Source of the DNA: Turnera subulata
Taxonomy: Eukaryota; Streptophyta; Magnoliopsida; Malpighiales; Passifloraceae
Direction: 5' to 3'
NCBI GenBank assembly: GCA_028386065.3
Contig: JAKUCV010001948.1
Coordinates: 1-64,000, forward strand
DNA: 64,000 nt
Positions 43,301 to 56,822 of this stretch are shown in pieces. The notes under the pieces are model-generated. The model worked only from the letters and a program-made list of their open reading frames with translations, had not been told where the DNA came from and did no database searches. Each line of letters begins with the position of its first letter. The stretch's first letter is position 1. The position numbers were made by a program, and so were the translations under genes.

Positions 43301-46300
43301 TGAAACACCCGTGTCCTAATTTTACAAATAAGATGCTTAAGTAAAGGAAATTACCAAAATACCCCTGAAACCCGGAACACAAAATCCGATATCAACAATA
43401 TCCAAAATTCTTAATAAAATCGAGATGTCATAAAGAACAAAACATTCCGGCTTAGCAAGCCTCAAATCAAACCTGGCATCCTGCCGATACATCATCAATA
43501 ATAAATTCCGGCAACCCGCCGATAATGTAATCCAAATCAATAGACATCTCAATAAAAATCCAATGCAGCGGAAGAAACAAACGGAGTAAAAATAAGAGAA
43601 ACAAATCAACATGCATGCCGACTATATGGATGCAACCGGGAGATCAAGCACAGCTACCTGCTGAGATAACCACGTCCGTACTCTGGAAGGATGGAAAGTG
43701 ACTGCACGCTATCTAAAGTCTGAAAAACAACGTTGGCGATTATGTGAGTCGCCTACTCAGTGAGCAATATAAGTCTAATTATGAGAGTGTGCAGATCAAG
43801 TCCGAAAGGAAAGAAGAGCAACAAGACTAGCATGCAAACATACAACAATCAGTACTAACATGCCAACACAATCAAGCAAACAGTTCGTTATTCTCCATCA
43901 GTTGTGAGTTAAGTTTTCTTATTATGATTTATTATTCAGGGCCCCTACTGTGTGCGTCGAGTTCGGTCCCGTCTCATGAGACAACCAGGCATAAGCCTAA
44001 TTACAACCAGGCACGAAGCCCAACATATGCATAGAGAGAGAGAGAGACAGAGAGAAAGAGGGAGGTAGAAAGGGGGAGGTAGAAGGAGGGAGGTAGAACC
44101 GGTCATCACAGACCCATATGCATATCCGCATACCACATGCAAACCCGAGGGGTATCACTTTCCGCTCGAACCAACCGGTCATCAGCACACAGTAGCCTAA
44201 CTTCTAATGTACATTATTCTTATTCTCAAACTATAAGCTCATGTGTGCCAAGAGATTGTGATTTAACAGGGTTGTGTGATAAAACAGCTTAAACAGATTA
44301 CCGGGTCTCCGACCCACAACACATCACACAAAACACCCAAAATCACACATGTTATAATCCATAACAAATCCAAAATCCTGCTCATAAGCAAATAATACAC
44401 TTAGGCACACAATACAGATTACAGCATGTTAGCAAACAAGCATGCAACTCAAACAAACCAATCCAACGAGCTCATGCAAACAAACATAAAAAGACGTATA
44501 AAGTCACCTCAACGACGATTGTCCTGTGGAGCTTTTCCCAAAACAGATCCTCCAGCTCCCGAGGTGTTACCCGTGCCTGAATACCGGCACACACAACAAA
44601 TTACAAACAATAACAATAAAGACGTGCATGCATGTAACTATAATGCTCAACTGAGTTAAACCCGTCCCTAGTTAGCCAACTATGTAATTCCCGGGTCTAA
44701 ACCCGACTTAAAGTTCTCTCACCAAAACTCCGAGTAACGGGACCTAAGGTTCACCGGGCTTAAGCCCAACTAAGTCCAAGAGTGGTTCCCGAGCCTATGA
44801 CCCACTCATTATGTCGTTTATGAATTCCCGGCCTAAAGTCCAATCTAAGCCCAATTACAATTTCCGGGCCTAAAGCCCACTTCCTTAAGTCCTTATTAAT
44901 TAATTATAGGTTTGGGCTCAAAGCCCGTTACTTAAGTCCAAGGTCAAACCGAACCCAAGATTCCCGGCCTAAGGTTCTACCCTTGTCGGTAATTACCCGG
45001 TTATATTCCACACAAATTCCCGTACTCGATTTACTACTATGTACCTTATCAATATTACAACACCCAATCCAAATTAAATAAGTACATGCCATGAATAACA
45101 CAAGTTATACATCAAGTATAATGCCGGAGACAAATCCCGAACCTTCGCCGGAAAATTCCCGAGCCTTCGCCGGATTCCGGTGACCTCGCCGGAACTCCAC
45201 CAACAACCACAAGAAATCTGCCATAAACCATAAACAGCACCCAAACCGTATTTACTCAACCAAACATCCGTGCAATCAAACAATACCCACTGATCTCTAA
45301 AACAATTCAAGGAAAAAGACAGATTGAGGAAGGAATCCTTACCCGGAAGATTCGCTGCCAAACCCGAACCACAACTCCTCTGCCGGAGGTTCACACACAC
45401 ACCCGAGCACCTCTCCACCGGGACGCACACCCTCAGTCACGCACCACACAGAAACACCCCGGCGGCGAACAACACACCCAACACCAACACACGCACGCAA
45501 GCAACACCAACCAGATTGAATCCACCAAGTCGAACTGCCAACCAGCACCTAACCCACCGCCACAAGAGAACCCACGCCCACACAAACTCAATCAAACAAA
45601 CTAACCCAAACCAAATCCAAATCGGAAGAAAAGAGAGGAAGCGTGACGCTTACCGGCGACAACTAAAGGCGGCGGCGATGGGACGAGATGTGTCCCGAGT
45701 CGTGCTCGACTCAACTTCCTCTCCCCTCCTACTGGCAGACGGCGACACTGCCACGACCGGCGGTGTGGAGTGGCGAGCGAAGAGGGTGTGATGGGATGGT
45801 GGTGTGGGAGGCGTGAGAGAGAGAAGACGAGAAGAGAAGGTTGCAGGCCCGGAAAAAGAAAAGGGGGAGAATGAGGTGAGGAGGAAGAGAAGAGAAAGAG
45901 AGAGCGAGAGGGAGGACGAAGGGAAGAGAAGAGAGAGAGAAAAGGAAGAAGGAGAAGGAGGCGCCGTCGGGGTGAAAACAAAAGAAAGAAGAAGAAAAGT
46001 GAAAAGAATTGAAAGGAAAAAGAGGGAAGGGGCTAGGGTTTTTAGGGTGTGAGCCGGCCCAGCCCCAAAACGACGCTGTTTTGGGCTGAGGCGCGGTCAA
46101 CCCGCCCTAGTCAACGGTTTTTTTGTTTTCTTTTTTAAAACAGTTCCAAAACGACGTAGTTTCACTAGCACCCACGATAATCTTCGCGTTACATCCCGAT
46201 CTCGAATCCGTTCCCAACGGGACCCGACCCATGAGCAATACCAACTTAAAATTGACATTTCCATGGCATAATAATTTATTTCCTCGACTAAAACTCGAAA

Positions 46301-46375
46301 ATACCTCAGGGGTAAAATTGGAATAAAAATTCTGAAAATCCCGAAAATCAAATTAAGAAAATTCGGGGCGTTACA
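43301..46375 (-). repeat. 3' LTR of the chromovirus
   Basis: A 3,075-bp LTR. It includes a CT/GA microsatellite (44031-44060), GA-rich DNA at 45800-46040 and AAACGACG..GTTTT palindromic words near 46064 and 46148. The many frames inside (for example 45324-45791) recur in the other LTR and have no protein support. Confidence 0.93.
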
Positions 46376-46426
46376 GTTCTACCCCACTTAAGGAAATTTC
46401 GTCCTCGAAATTATAAGATAGAAACA

Positions 46427-47542
46427 TCAAAACAAATGGGGATACTGCTCCTGCATATGGGACTCAACCTCCCAAGTAGCCTCATTCGGAGAATGACGGC
46501 TCCATCTAACCCGAACCATCGGAATAACCCGATTCCTCAACTGTCGCTCCTCCCGAGCTAGAATCTCAACCGGCTCCTCCACATAGGTCAAATCCTCAGA
46601 AACCTCCACCTCTGTCGGGGATACAACATGACTAGGATCAGATCGATAATGCCTCAGCATCGACACATGGAATACATCATGTATGCGCGACAGCTCCTCC
46701 GGTAAAGCAAACCTATAGGCCAGCGGACCAATCCGCTCCATGATCTCATAAGGACGAATATAACGAGGGCTCAACTTGCCCTTCCTCCCAAACCGGATAA
46801 CACCTCTCCAGGGAGCAACACGGAGGAAGACTCTGTCACCAACATTGTACTCCATCTCCCGACGATGCTTATCGGCAAAACTCTTTTGCCGATCCTGAGC
46901 AGCTCTCATGCACTGCTTAACCACCTCGATCTGATCAACAGCCTCCTGGACTAGGTCCGGACCAATCACCTGTCTCAGACCTTCCTCATCCCAACAGATC
47001 GGACTACGACACTTCCGCCCATACAAAGCCTCATATGGCGCCATACCGATACTGGAGTGATACCCGTTGTTATAGGCAAACTCCACCAACGGTAATGTCT
47101 CATCCCAAGAACCACTGAAATTGAGCACACAGGCTCTAAGCATATCCTCCAGCGTCTGTATAGTTCTCTCCGACTGCCCATCGGTCTGCGGATGGAATGC
47201 AGTACTGAAATTCAGCTTAGTACCCAAAGCTGACTGTAAACTCTTCCAGAAGTGGGAAGTAAACCTCGGATCCCTGTCCGACACAATGGATAGTGGAACT
47301 CCATGTAGACGGACAACACCCGAAATATATAACCTCGCCAGCTTATCCATTGTATCCGTTTGCTGAATCGGTAGGAAATGAGCTGACTTGGTCAACCTGT
47401 CAACAATGACCCAGATGGCATCATGTCGACCCCGGGTCCTCGGTAACCCGATCACAAAGTCCATAGTAATATGCTCCCACTTCCACTGCAGAATAGTCAA
47501 AGATCTCATCTTGCCGGCAGGAGCCTGATGCTCGGCTTTCAC
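46427..47542 (-). pseudogene. Chromovirus integrase core and chromodomain
   Basis: These 371 codons continue the gag-pol frame after one TAG (47543-47545). Integrase catalytic residues lie in ITMDFVIGLP, SIVSDRDPRF and DGQSERTIQTLE. The GPY-type region has GDRVFLRVAPWRG, GKLSPRYIRPYEI and FHVSMLRHY. The C-terminus, EEPVEILAREER then VIPMVRVRWSRH and EATWEVE, is a chromodomain of the Tekay/Del type, which would direct insertion to marked chromatin. It ends QYPHLF and stop, as is usual in the clade. Confidence 0.95.
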
Positions 47543-50500
47543 CTACTGACAAGTCATACAACGAGCCACAAACTCCGCAACATCCTTTTTCATCCCGGGC
47601 CACCAATAATGACTCTTCAAGTTCTGGTACATTTTGGTGCTACCCGGATGAATAGCATACGGTGCATTATGCGCTTCATCCATAATCCATCGCCTCAAAT
47701 CATCCACATCCGGAACACACAACCGATCACCGGTCATCAGAGCACCATCCTCCCGGACATAGAAACTAGAACTCTCTCCACCGAGAGCCTTATCTCGCAA
47801 CTCTGCTAAATGAGGATCTCCATACTGCAACTCCATGATCTTATCCCGCAAGGTCGGCCGGATGCTCAAACTAGCAAGCAACGCCCCAGTAATATCCACC
47901 TCTAACTGTGCATCCAACGACCTCAGCTCCACCAAGGAAGGCAAAGCATAAGAAACAGAGTCCTCATCAGCAGCAGCCACTCTCTTCCGGCTCAATGCAT
48001 CTGCAACAACATTGGCCTTGCCTGGATGGTACTCAATAGTACAATCATAATCCTTCAGAAGCTCAATCCAGCGTCTCTGTCTCATGTTAAGCTCCCTTTG
48101 GGTCATGATATACTTCAAACTTTTATGATCTGTGAAAATCCGGCACTTCTCACCGTACAGATGGTGTCTCCAAATCTTTAGGGCAAAGATCACAGCAGCT
48201 AACTCCAGATCATGAGTCGGATAGTTCTTCTCATGAGTTCTTAACTGCCTGGAAGCATATGCAATCACCCGACCCTCCTGCATCAAAACACATCCCAAAC
48301 CCAGACCAGAAGCATCACTGAACACCGTGTACTCCACTTCGGGTCTTGAAACAGTCAAAACCGGTGCAGAAGTCAACCGACTCTTCAACTCCTCAAAACT
48401 CTTCTGACAACCGTCATCCCAAACAAAAGCATAGTCTTTCCTCAACAGCTTAGTCGTGGGACCCGCTACTAAGGAAAAACCTTCAATGAACCTCCGGTAG
48501 TAACCAGCAAGTCCAAGAAAACTCCGTATCTCAGATACACTCTTCGGTGGCTCCCAATCCATGACTGCCTTAATCTTGGCTGGATCGACCTTAATGCCTT
48601 CACCGGACACAATATGTCCAATAAACGCTACCTCATCCAACCAAAACTCACACTTGCTGAGCTTGGCATAGAGTTGTTCTTCTCTCAATCTCTGCAAAAC
48701 TTGTCTCAAGTGGTCTTCATGTTCGGCCTTACTACTCGAGTAGACCAAGATGTCATCAATGAACCCTACCACAAACCGGTCCAGAAATTCATGGAAAACC
48801 TGCTGCATCATACACATGAACACTGCCGGTGCATTCGTCAGACCAAAAGGAACAACCACAAACTCATAATGACCATACCGAGTGCGGAATGCAGACTTCG
48901 GTATGTCTTGCTCTGCAATCCGAACCTGATGGTAACCAGATCGCAAGTCAATCTTCGAAAACATAGATGCACCCTGCAACTGATCGAACAGGTCATCGAT
49001 CCTAGGCAAAGGATACTTGTTCTTCACAGTCACCTTGTTTAACTGCCTATAGTCTACACACATCCGCATACTGCCATCCTTCTTCTTCACAAACAAGACC
49101 GGGGCACCCCAAGGTGAGATGCTCGGCCTGATAAAATCCTTGTCTAACAACTCCTCCAGTTGTTTCTTCAACTCCTGAAGTTCTGCCGGAGCCATTCTGT
49201 AGGGCAGTATAGAAATAGGTGCAACTCCCGGTACCAAGTCAACTGTATACTCCACCTCCCGCTCCGGAGGCAACCCAGGTAAATCATCAGGGAAAACATC
49301 GGGAAACTCCCGAACAATAGGAATATCCTCCACTCCAGGTACTGGTACCGAAGAATCGTCCACATGAGCAAGGAAGGCATCACAACCCTCTCGGATCATC
49401 CTGAAAGCCTGGATGGCCGAGATACAGCACGCCGATAGAACTCTTCGTTCTCCAACAAACACCAATCTACGCCCCAACAAAGAAGATAGGGACACTTCCC
49501 TGGCCCGACAATCAACTACTGCTTGGTGTCTGGACAACCAGTCCATGCCTAAGATAACGTCAAACTCTCCCAAATCCATGACAGCAAGATCAGAAGGAAA
49601 ACCCTCACTATAATACTCTATCGACACATTCCTACAAACTCGATCAACAACTACTATATCTCCAGTGGGTAAACGGACTCTCAGGGGTCTACTAAGGTTA
49701 TCATCCTCTATGTTATGAGTAGTCATGAATGCACGTGATACAAAAGAATGTGTAGAACCTGGATCAATTAAAGCATGTGCAAACTGACCAAAAACCATAA
49801 AGGTACCTGCTATAACATCTGGAGCATCAGCAGCCTCCTCTTGGGTGATGGCATAAACCCTAGGAGATGCAGCAGACTGAGTCGCACCCCCGCGATTCGG
49901 AGCTCCAGAACCTCCACGACCTCGACCCTGCTGTCCGCCACCTCTGTTCGGACCAGAAGAAACAGCACCACTAGCCACAGAACTTTGTACTGTATACTGA
50001 GAACCACTGCCACCATTATCCCTCATCCACTTGTAGCAAGTAGACTTCTGGTGTCCCGGCGTATTGCAGTACCAGCATGTACCCGAGAACCGTGCCGAGG
50101 AACCCCGTCCCCGAGAACCAGACTGATAGGACCGTCCTCCTGAGGATCTGCCTGGTCCACCCTGAAAACTCTGCCCTCGGAACTTCTTCGAACCCTGGTA
50201 AGAAGAACTCTGCCCAACAGAATACTCTGCACCCCCGGCATCAGAATACTGCCTCTTCTGTCCCGAAGCAGATGACTGCTTCCTCTGCTCGGCTGCCCGA
50301 GCCTCCTTCCCGAGCAACTGCACTCTCTCAGCATCAAAAGCAGCGGCACAAACTGCCTCCCAAGTCTTGTGCCCTCCACCAGCCACAGCCATCGCTATCT
50401 CAGTACGTAAGCCGTTAACAAACCGCCTACACTTGGTCAACTCATCGGGCACAAACTCCCTAGCATAAGAGAGAAGAATGCTATACCGGATCCTGAAAGC

Positions 50501-50746
50501 TGATACAGTCTCATCAAGTCCCTGCTTCGCTTCAAGAAACTGCTTCTTCTGCTCCTCCAGAAAACCAACAGTAAGGAACTCCTTGTAGAATCTCTCCTTG
50601 AAATCCTCCCAAGGCATCTCCACAGGCTTCGGTAGATTGGCCACAAGATCCTGCCACCATGACAATGCATACCCTGTGAACTTATGTGCAGCTAATCGAG
50701 CCCTCTGCTCAGGTGCACAGGTGAACTTCTCCAGAACATTTTCCAC
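47543..50746 (-). pseudogene. Chromovirus gag core, protease, RT, RNase H, integrase zinc finger
   Basis: A 1,067-codon frame between two TAGs. In order: gag core ([25 protein letters not shown]), nucleocapsid knuckle [14 protein letters not shown], protease [12 protein letters not shown], reverse transcriptase [25 protein letters not shown] and [10 protein letters not shown], RNase [14 protein letters not shown] and [10 protein letters not shown], and integrase HHCC ([20 protein letters not shown] then CMTC). All catalytic residues that I can check are present. The frame continues in both directions past single TAG codons. Confidence 0.95.
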
Positions 50747-51109
50747 CTAGCGAAACCAATCATCAAACTCCTTGACTTTGCCCTGTTCACCTGAGAATTC
50801 CTTCACTGCAGACTTATCCATATGTTTGTATCCACTCTCCATACCACCTACTGCAGCAGGTGCTACCGGCTGGGCACCCTGCTGCTGCTGCTGAAACTGC
50901 TGGAACTGCTGCCACTGCAGAAAAGCCTAATACTGTTGAAACGCTGGGTTCACAACAGGTGGTACAACATTCTGTCCTCCACCACCTGCAGCATTATTCT
51001 CTGTTGCATTATTGTTCCCCTGACCAATGGGAACCTGCATCACCGACACATTGTCGGAGACATGAGTAGCGGCGTCATCCTCAGCATTGTGCTGTCCCTC
51101 GTGATCCAT
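50747..51109 (-). pseudogene. Chromovirus gag N-terminus with two TAG codons
   Basis: The ATG at 51109 opens MDHEGQHNAEDDAATHV and is in frame with the rest of gag-pol. The stretch is Gln/Asn/Gly-rich (including a QQQQQ run), has TAG at 50927-50929 and at 50747-50749, and ends [19 protein letters not shown]. It is the usual Tekay gag leader before the retrotransposon capsid domain. Without the three TAGs the polyprotein would be 1,560 residues. Confidence 0.85.
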
Positions 51110-51238
51110 ATCGACGCCTATATGAATGCAAATGAGTCAAAACACTTTTTTTAAGTCATAAATCCGGAAACAGGCTTAAACACAGAAAAACACTTTGAAA
51201 AACAGTTTAAGACACTTTTAAAAACCAAGGATCTAAAG

Positions 51239-51253
51239 CCTGCTCCGCTACCA
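51239..51253 (-). other. Chromovirus primer-binding site
   Basis: Read on the minus strand: TGGTAGCGGAGCAGG, three bases from the right (5') LTR. It resembles but does not equal the initiator-Met-type PBS. Confidence 0.75.
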
Positions 51254-51256
51254 AGC

Positions 51257-54200
51257 TGAAACACCCGTGTCCCAATTTTACAAATAAGATGCTTAAGTAA
51301 AGGAAATTACCAAAATACCCCTGAAACCCGGAACACAAAATCCGATATCAACAATATCCAAAATTCTTAATAAAATCGAGATGTCATAAAGAACAAAACA
51401 TTCCGGCTTAGCAAGCCTCAAATCAAACCCGGCATGCTGCCGATACATCATCAATAATAAATTCCAGCAACCCGCCGATAATGTAATCCAAATCAATAGA
51501 CATCTCAATAAAAATCCAATGCAGCGGAAGAAACAAACGGAGTAAAAATAAGAGAAACAAATCAACATGCATGCCGACTATATGGATGCAACCGGGAGAT
51601 CAAGCACAGCTACCTGCTGAGATAACCACGTCCGTACTCTGGAAGGATGGAAAGTGACTGCACGCTATCTAAAGTCTGAAAAACAACGTTGGCGATTATG
51701 TGAGTCGCCTACTCAGTGAGCAATATAAGTCTAATTATAAGAGTGTGCAGATCAAGTCCGAAAGGAAAGAAGAGCAACAAGACTAGCAGGCAAACATACA
51801 ACAATCAGTACTAACATGCCAACACAATCAAGCAAACAGTTCGTTATTCTCCATCAGTTGTGAGTTAAGTTTTCTTATTATGATTTATTATTCAGGGCCC
51901 CTACTGTGTGCGTCGAGCTCGGTCCCGTCTCATGAGACAATCAGGCATAAGCCCAATTACAACCAGGCATGAAGCCCAACATATCCATAGAGAGAGAGAG
52001 AGACAGAGAGAAAGAGGGAGGTAGAAAGGGGGAGGTAGAAGGAGGGAGGTAGAACCGGTCATCACAGACCCATATGCATATCCGCATACCACATGCTAAC
52101 CCGCATGCAAACCTGAGGGGTATCACTTCCCGCTCGAACCAACCGGTCATCAGCACACAGTAGCCTAACTTCTACTGTACATTATTCTTATTCTCAAACT
52201 ATAAGCTCATGTGTGCCAAGAGATTGTGATTTAACAGGGTTGTGTGATAAAACAGCTTAAACAGATTACCGGGTCTCCGACCCACAACACATCACACAAA
52301 ACACCCAAAATCACACATGTTATAATCCATAACAAATCCAACATCCTGCTCATAAGCAAATAATACACTTAGGCACACAATACAGATTACAGCATGTTAG
52401 CAAACAAGCATGCAACTCAAACAAACCAATCCAACGAGCTCATGCAAACAAACATAAAAAGACGTATAAAGTCACCTCAACGACGATTGTCCTGTGGAGC
52501 TTTTCCCAAAACAGATCCTCCAGCTCCCGAGGTGTTACCCGTGCCTGAATACCGGCACACACAACAAATTACAAACAATAACAATAAAGACGTGCATGCA
52601 TGTAACTATAATGCTCAACTGAGTTAAACCCGTCCCTAGTTAGCCAACTATGTAATTCTCGGGTCTAAACCCGACTTAAAGTTCTCTCACCAAAACTCCG
52701 AGTAACGGGACCTAAGGTTCACCGGGCTTAAGCCCAACTAAGTCCAAGAGTGGTTCCCGAGCCTATGGCCCACTCATTATGTCGTTTATGAATTCCCGGC
52801 CTAAAGTCCAATCTAAGCCCAATTACAATTTCCGGGCCTAAAGCCCACTTCCTTAAGTCCTTATTAATTAATTATAGGTTTGGGCTCAAAGCCCGTTACT
52901 TAAGTCCAAGGTCAAACCGAACCCAAGATTCCCGGCCTAAGGTTCTACCCTTGTCGGTAATTACCCGGTTATATTCCACACAAATTCCCGTACTCGATTT
53001 ACTACTATGTACCTTATCAATATTACAACACCCAATCCAAATTAAATAAGTACATGCCATGAATAACACAAGTTATACATCAAGTATAATGCCAGAGTCA
53101 AATCCCGAACCTTCGTCGGAAAATTCCCGAGCCTCGCCGGAAAATTCCCGAGCCTTCGCCGGATTCCGGTGACCTCGCCGGAACTCCACCAACAACCACA
53201 AGAAATCTGCCATAAACCATAAACAGCACCCAAACCGTATTTACTCAACCAAACATCCGTGCAATCAAACAATACCCACTGATCTCTAAAACAATTCAAG
53301 GAAAAAGACAGATTGAGGAAAGAATCCTTACCCGGAAGATTCGCTGCCAAACCCGAACCACAACTCCTCTGCCAGAGGTTCACACACACACCCGAGCACC
53401 TCTCCGCCGGGACGCACACCCTCAGTCACGCACCACACAGAAACACCCCGGCGGCGAACAACACACCCAACACCAACACACGCACGCAAGCAACACCAAC
53501 CAGATTGAATCCACCAGGTCAAACTGCCAACCAGCACCTAACCCACCGCCACAAGAGAACCCACGCCCACACAAACTCAATCAAACAAACTAACCCAAAC
53601 CAAATCCAAATCGGAAGAAAAGAGAGGAAGCGTGAGGCTTACCGGCGACAACTAAAGGCGGCGGCGATGGGACGAGATGTGTCCCGAGTCGTGCTCGACT
53701 CAACTTCGTCTCCCCTTCTACTGGCAGACGGCGACACAGCCACGGCCGGCGGTGTGGAGTGGCGAGCGAAGAAGGAGTGATGGGATGGTGGTGTCGGAGG
53801 CATGAGAGAGAGAAGACGAGAAGAGAAGGTTGCAGGCCCGGAAAAAGAAAAGGGGGAGAATGAGGTGAGGAGGAAGAGAAGAGAAAGAGAGAGCGAGAGG
53901 GAGGATGAAGGGAAGAGAAGAGAGAGAGAAAAGGAAGAAGGAGAAGGAAGGTAGGAGAAGGAGGCGCCGTCGGGGTGAAAACAAAAGAAAGAAGAAGAAA
54001 AGTGAAAAGAATTGAAAGGAAAAAGAGGGAAGGGGCTAGGGTTTTTAGGGTGTGAGCCGGCCCAGCCCCAAAACGACGCCGTTTTGGGCTGAGGCGCAAC
54101 CCGCCCTAGTCAACTGTTTTTTTGTTTTTTTTTTTAAAACAGTTCCAAAACGACGTAGTTTCACTAGCACCCACGATAATCTTCGCGTTACACCCCGATC

Positions 54201-54374
54201 TCGAATCCGTTCCCAACGGGACCCGACCCATGAGCAATACCAACTTAAAATTGACATTTCCAAGACATAATAATTTATTTCCTCGACTAAAACTCGAAAA
54301 TACCTCAGGGGTAAAATCGGAATAAAAATTTTGAAAATCCCGAAAATCAAATGAAGAAAATCCGGGGCGTTACA
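51257..54374 (-). repeat. 5' LTR of the chromovirus
   Basis: A 3,118-bp LTR. Relative to the left copy it has small local duplications: a GCATGC-flanked 12-base addition near 52097, a repeated GAG-CCT-CGCCGG segment near 53125-53150, and about 13 extra bases near 53948. These account for the 43-bp length difference. Confidence 0.93.
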
Positions 54375-54774
54375 ATCCGGATCTGTCAAAACCCGCACCA
54401 GAACACACAGGAGCCCGCCGTCGCCGGAGTCAGGCGGTGACAGGTGCTTGGAACTCGAGGAGGGGGCAGAAGACCTTGGAAGAACCCCATTCAGCGCCGC
54501 TCCCGATCTGTCGAGGACCTCAGGCGCTGCGCCCGAGCACGCCTCCGTCGAAGCTGAAGCCACCGTCGCTAGCTCCCACCGCCACAGCCGCTAGCTCCCA
54601 TCGCCACCGGTGCCGCCAGGCGTCGATTTTCAATTGAGCGCCCCAGCTTTTGCTCCGCCGATTCGAAGCCGCCAGCACCTAGAGACAGGTCGCAACCCGT
54701 TGCCGTCTCGAGCGCCGCCTATGGCTACGGTTGCTGGTCGCCGGGATGAGATGGTGGAGAGGAGCAGGGGGCTC

Positions 54775-54905
54775 GTTAAAAAAAAAAGAGAGAGAGAGAT
54801 GAAATGGAGCAGAAGGCTCGGGAAAAAGGAAAAGGAAAAAAAGGAAGGAGAAAAGAAAAGGGAGAAAGAGATAACGCGTGAAAAAAAAAAAAAAGAAAAA
54901 GAGTG
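54775..54905 (+). repeat. Purine-rich tract, LARD-like copy 2
   Basis: The counterpart of 3371-3580 in copy 1, an A/G-rich run within the element interior. It is shorter and differs in detail, so the tract has evolved by slippage. Confidence 0.8.
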
Positions 54906-56822
54906 GAAGGGAAATGTGGGTGCTGAGAGTGTGGGCAGCACCTCATGCCCGGTTCATGTGCTCACAAGAGGCCCTCATGCATTGAGTGGACCTGGCCAGA
55001 TGCCCGGGAACAAATAAATATGGTGCTTTTGGAGATGTTTGTAAAAAAAATAGGTCCGAAAAACAGGATCTACAAAGTCACCGACAATTAAAGGGTATAA
55101 CAGGTTCAAATTAAATTTCGCTACAGGCTTCTAACATATTAATGATGAACAGATACTGCTGTAAAAAATCGGACCAAGAAGCCCACGCGTGAGGACCAAA
55201 ACTGCCCGATCTGTCGGGAAAAATATAAATGTTATATATATAAAAATATATTTTTTTTTAGGTCCTTCTGAAGTTTTCAAGCAGGTTCGCAATTCATAAA
55301 ATAAAACAGGTTCTTCACTCGGACCCAAAAAAAAAGGGGAGTGAAGAGCATGAGCTCATAAAATTCTCGTTAAGGAAGAACAGGAGTTGATGGGTAAAAC
55401 ACACACCTACTAACAATCCAACACCAGGTCGTGTTGAATTAACAGGCCCCTGAAGGATCCAACAACAGGTCCTATCAAGCCAACATGTTTGCAAAAATAG
55501 GCCCTATAAAAGAGTAGATAGGAACTAATCCCATCCAGTGATACACAACCAGGGCACATGAAATATCTCCTCGATGAGGAATATAAATTATTAGGCCCGG
55601 AAAAAATTTTCAAAGGTCCTGAAGGTCCTATGTGAACCAAGAGCAGGTCCTACAAAAATGACAGGTCCTGCAAAATAATACAGAAATGACAGGTTCTGCA
55701 AAAGAACAATCAGAACCAGATCCCGTTTAGCGATCCACAATTCAGGTTCTATGTACACGCATGATATGATAATATTATGTGTCATTTTGTTATTACCATC
55801 GACATCATCATGTTCATTCATTTCACATGCTAGTTTGCAAATTTAATCTCAAATGATTACCTTAAAAGCCAATACTCCATGTGTTGGGTATAATGCTAAT
55901 TTGGCCACCGAAAATACCGTACAAAATATCTAAACAATTCATCTTTTATTTTATGTTACGCATACGACATAATATGCACATGATAATCATGACATATGAT
56001 TTATAATTCATATAGTTATGTTGCCCAAGTGTGTCATGGCCAATTTGGCAAATTGATGTGTATGATTATTATGTAAAACTAGAAGAAATTAGTATTGATA
56101 CAATATTGATGATGATCCTTTTGATATAATTTTATTCCGGGCATGGCGCACGAGGTACCACCTCCATGAGGAATATAAGTTATTAGGTCCGGAAAAAATA
56201 TTTCAAAGGTCTTAAAGGGAGGGCAGAGGTCCAAAATAAATCCGCTCGTCCCGAAGACATTTCCATTATTGAAATGCCAATTTGAAGCAGATCCTATAGG
56301 GCCGACTCAGGTTTGAAGAAGATCCTCAGGAGAAACCAATTGATACTTAAAGTGGGAACTAAAAGATTCTCAACAAAGTCATCTATCACCAAAATACATA
56401 CATCAAGAGGCGAAATAGGGATTAAAGCCTTGAAACTTCAATGGAGATTTTAGTATGCAGGTCCTCTTCAATAGTACCGTTGGAAAGGAGGACAGGTCCT
56501 AAAGAGTTCCACAAAAGAGGAACCGAGACTGAAATGTTAAACACTTAGGTGAAATCTCACCAACGATGTACCTACAGGTTCCACAAAATTCACAGGACAA
56601 TTACAATTCAGGTTCGTACAAATGGACCAATAACTCAAAATAGATCTTGAGGCACGAAGAAAGACTAGAACAGGTTCTAAAGATGTCATACTAAGGTGGT
56701 GTAGATCCTACGAATCTTCTCTCACCACAATTTATATTTTATGGAACTCGAAGAGAGGCTACCGGAATGAATCCAACTGCCCACAATTCATCAATTACCC
56801 AACAGGTCCTATCGAAGTAGCA

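Larger units (their letters stand above)
43301..54374 (-). mobile_element. Tekay/Del-like chromovirus (Ty3/gypsy), full length
   Basis: The LTRs (43301-46375 and 51257-54374) have ends TGAAACACCC and GGGGCGTTACA in plus orientation. The target duplication is ATCCG (43296-43300 and 54375-54379). gag-pol reads on the minus strand from 51109 to 46427 and ends in a chromodomain. The PBS is TGGTAGCGGAGCAGG (51239-51253, minus strand) and the PPT is AAGTGGGGTAGAAC next to the left LTR. LTRs are about 97-98% alike by eye, differing chiefly by small insertions in the right one. It sits inside LARD-like copy 2. Only three in-frame stops separate it from an open polyprotein. Confidence 0.95.

Noticed and set aside
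45324..45791. A 155-codon frame repeated at 53313-53780
   Set aside because: It lies in both LTRs of the chromovirus and is Thr/Pro/Asn/His-rich without any domain; LTR duplication explains it.
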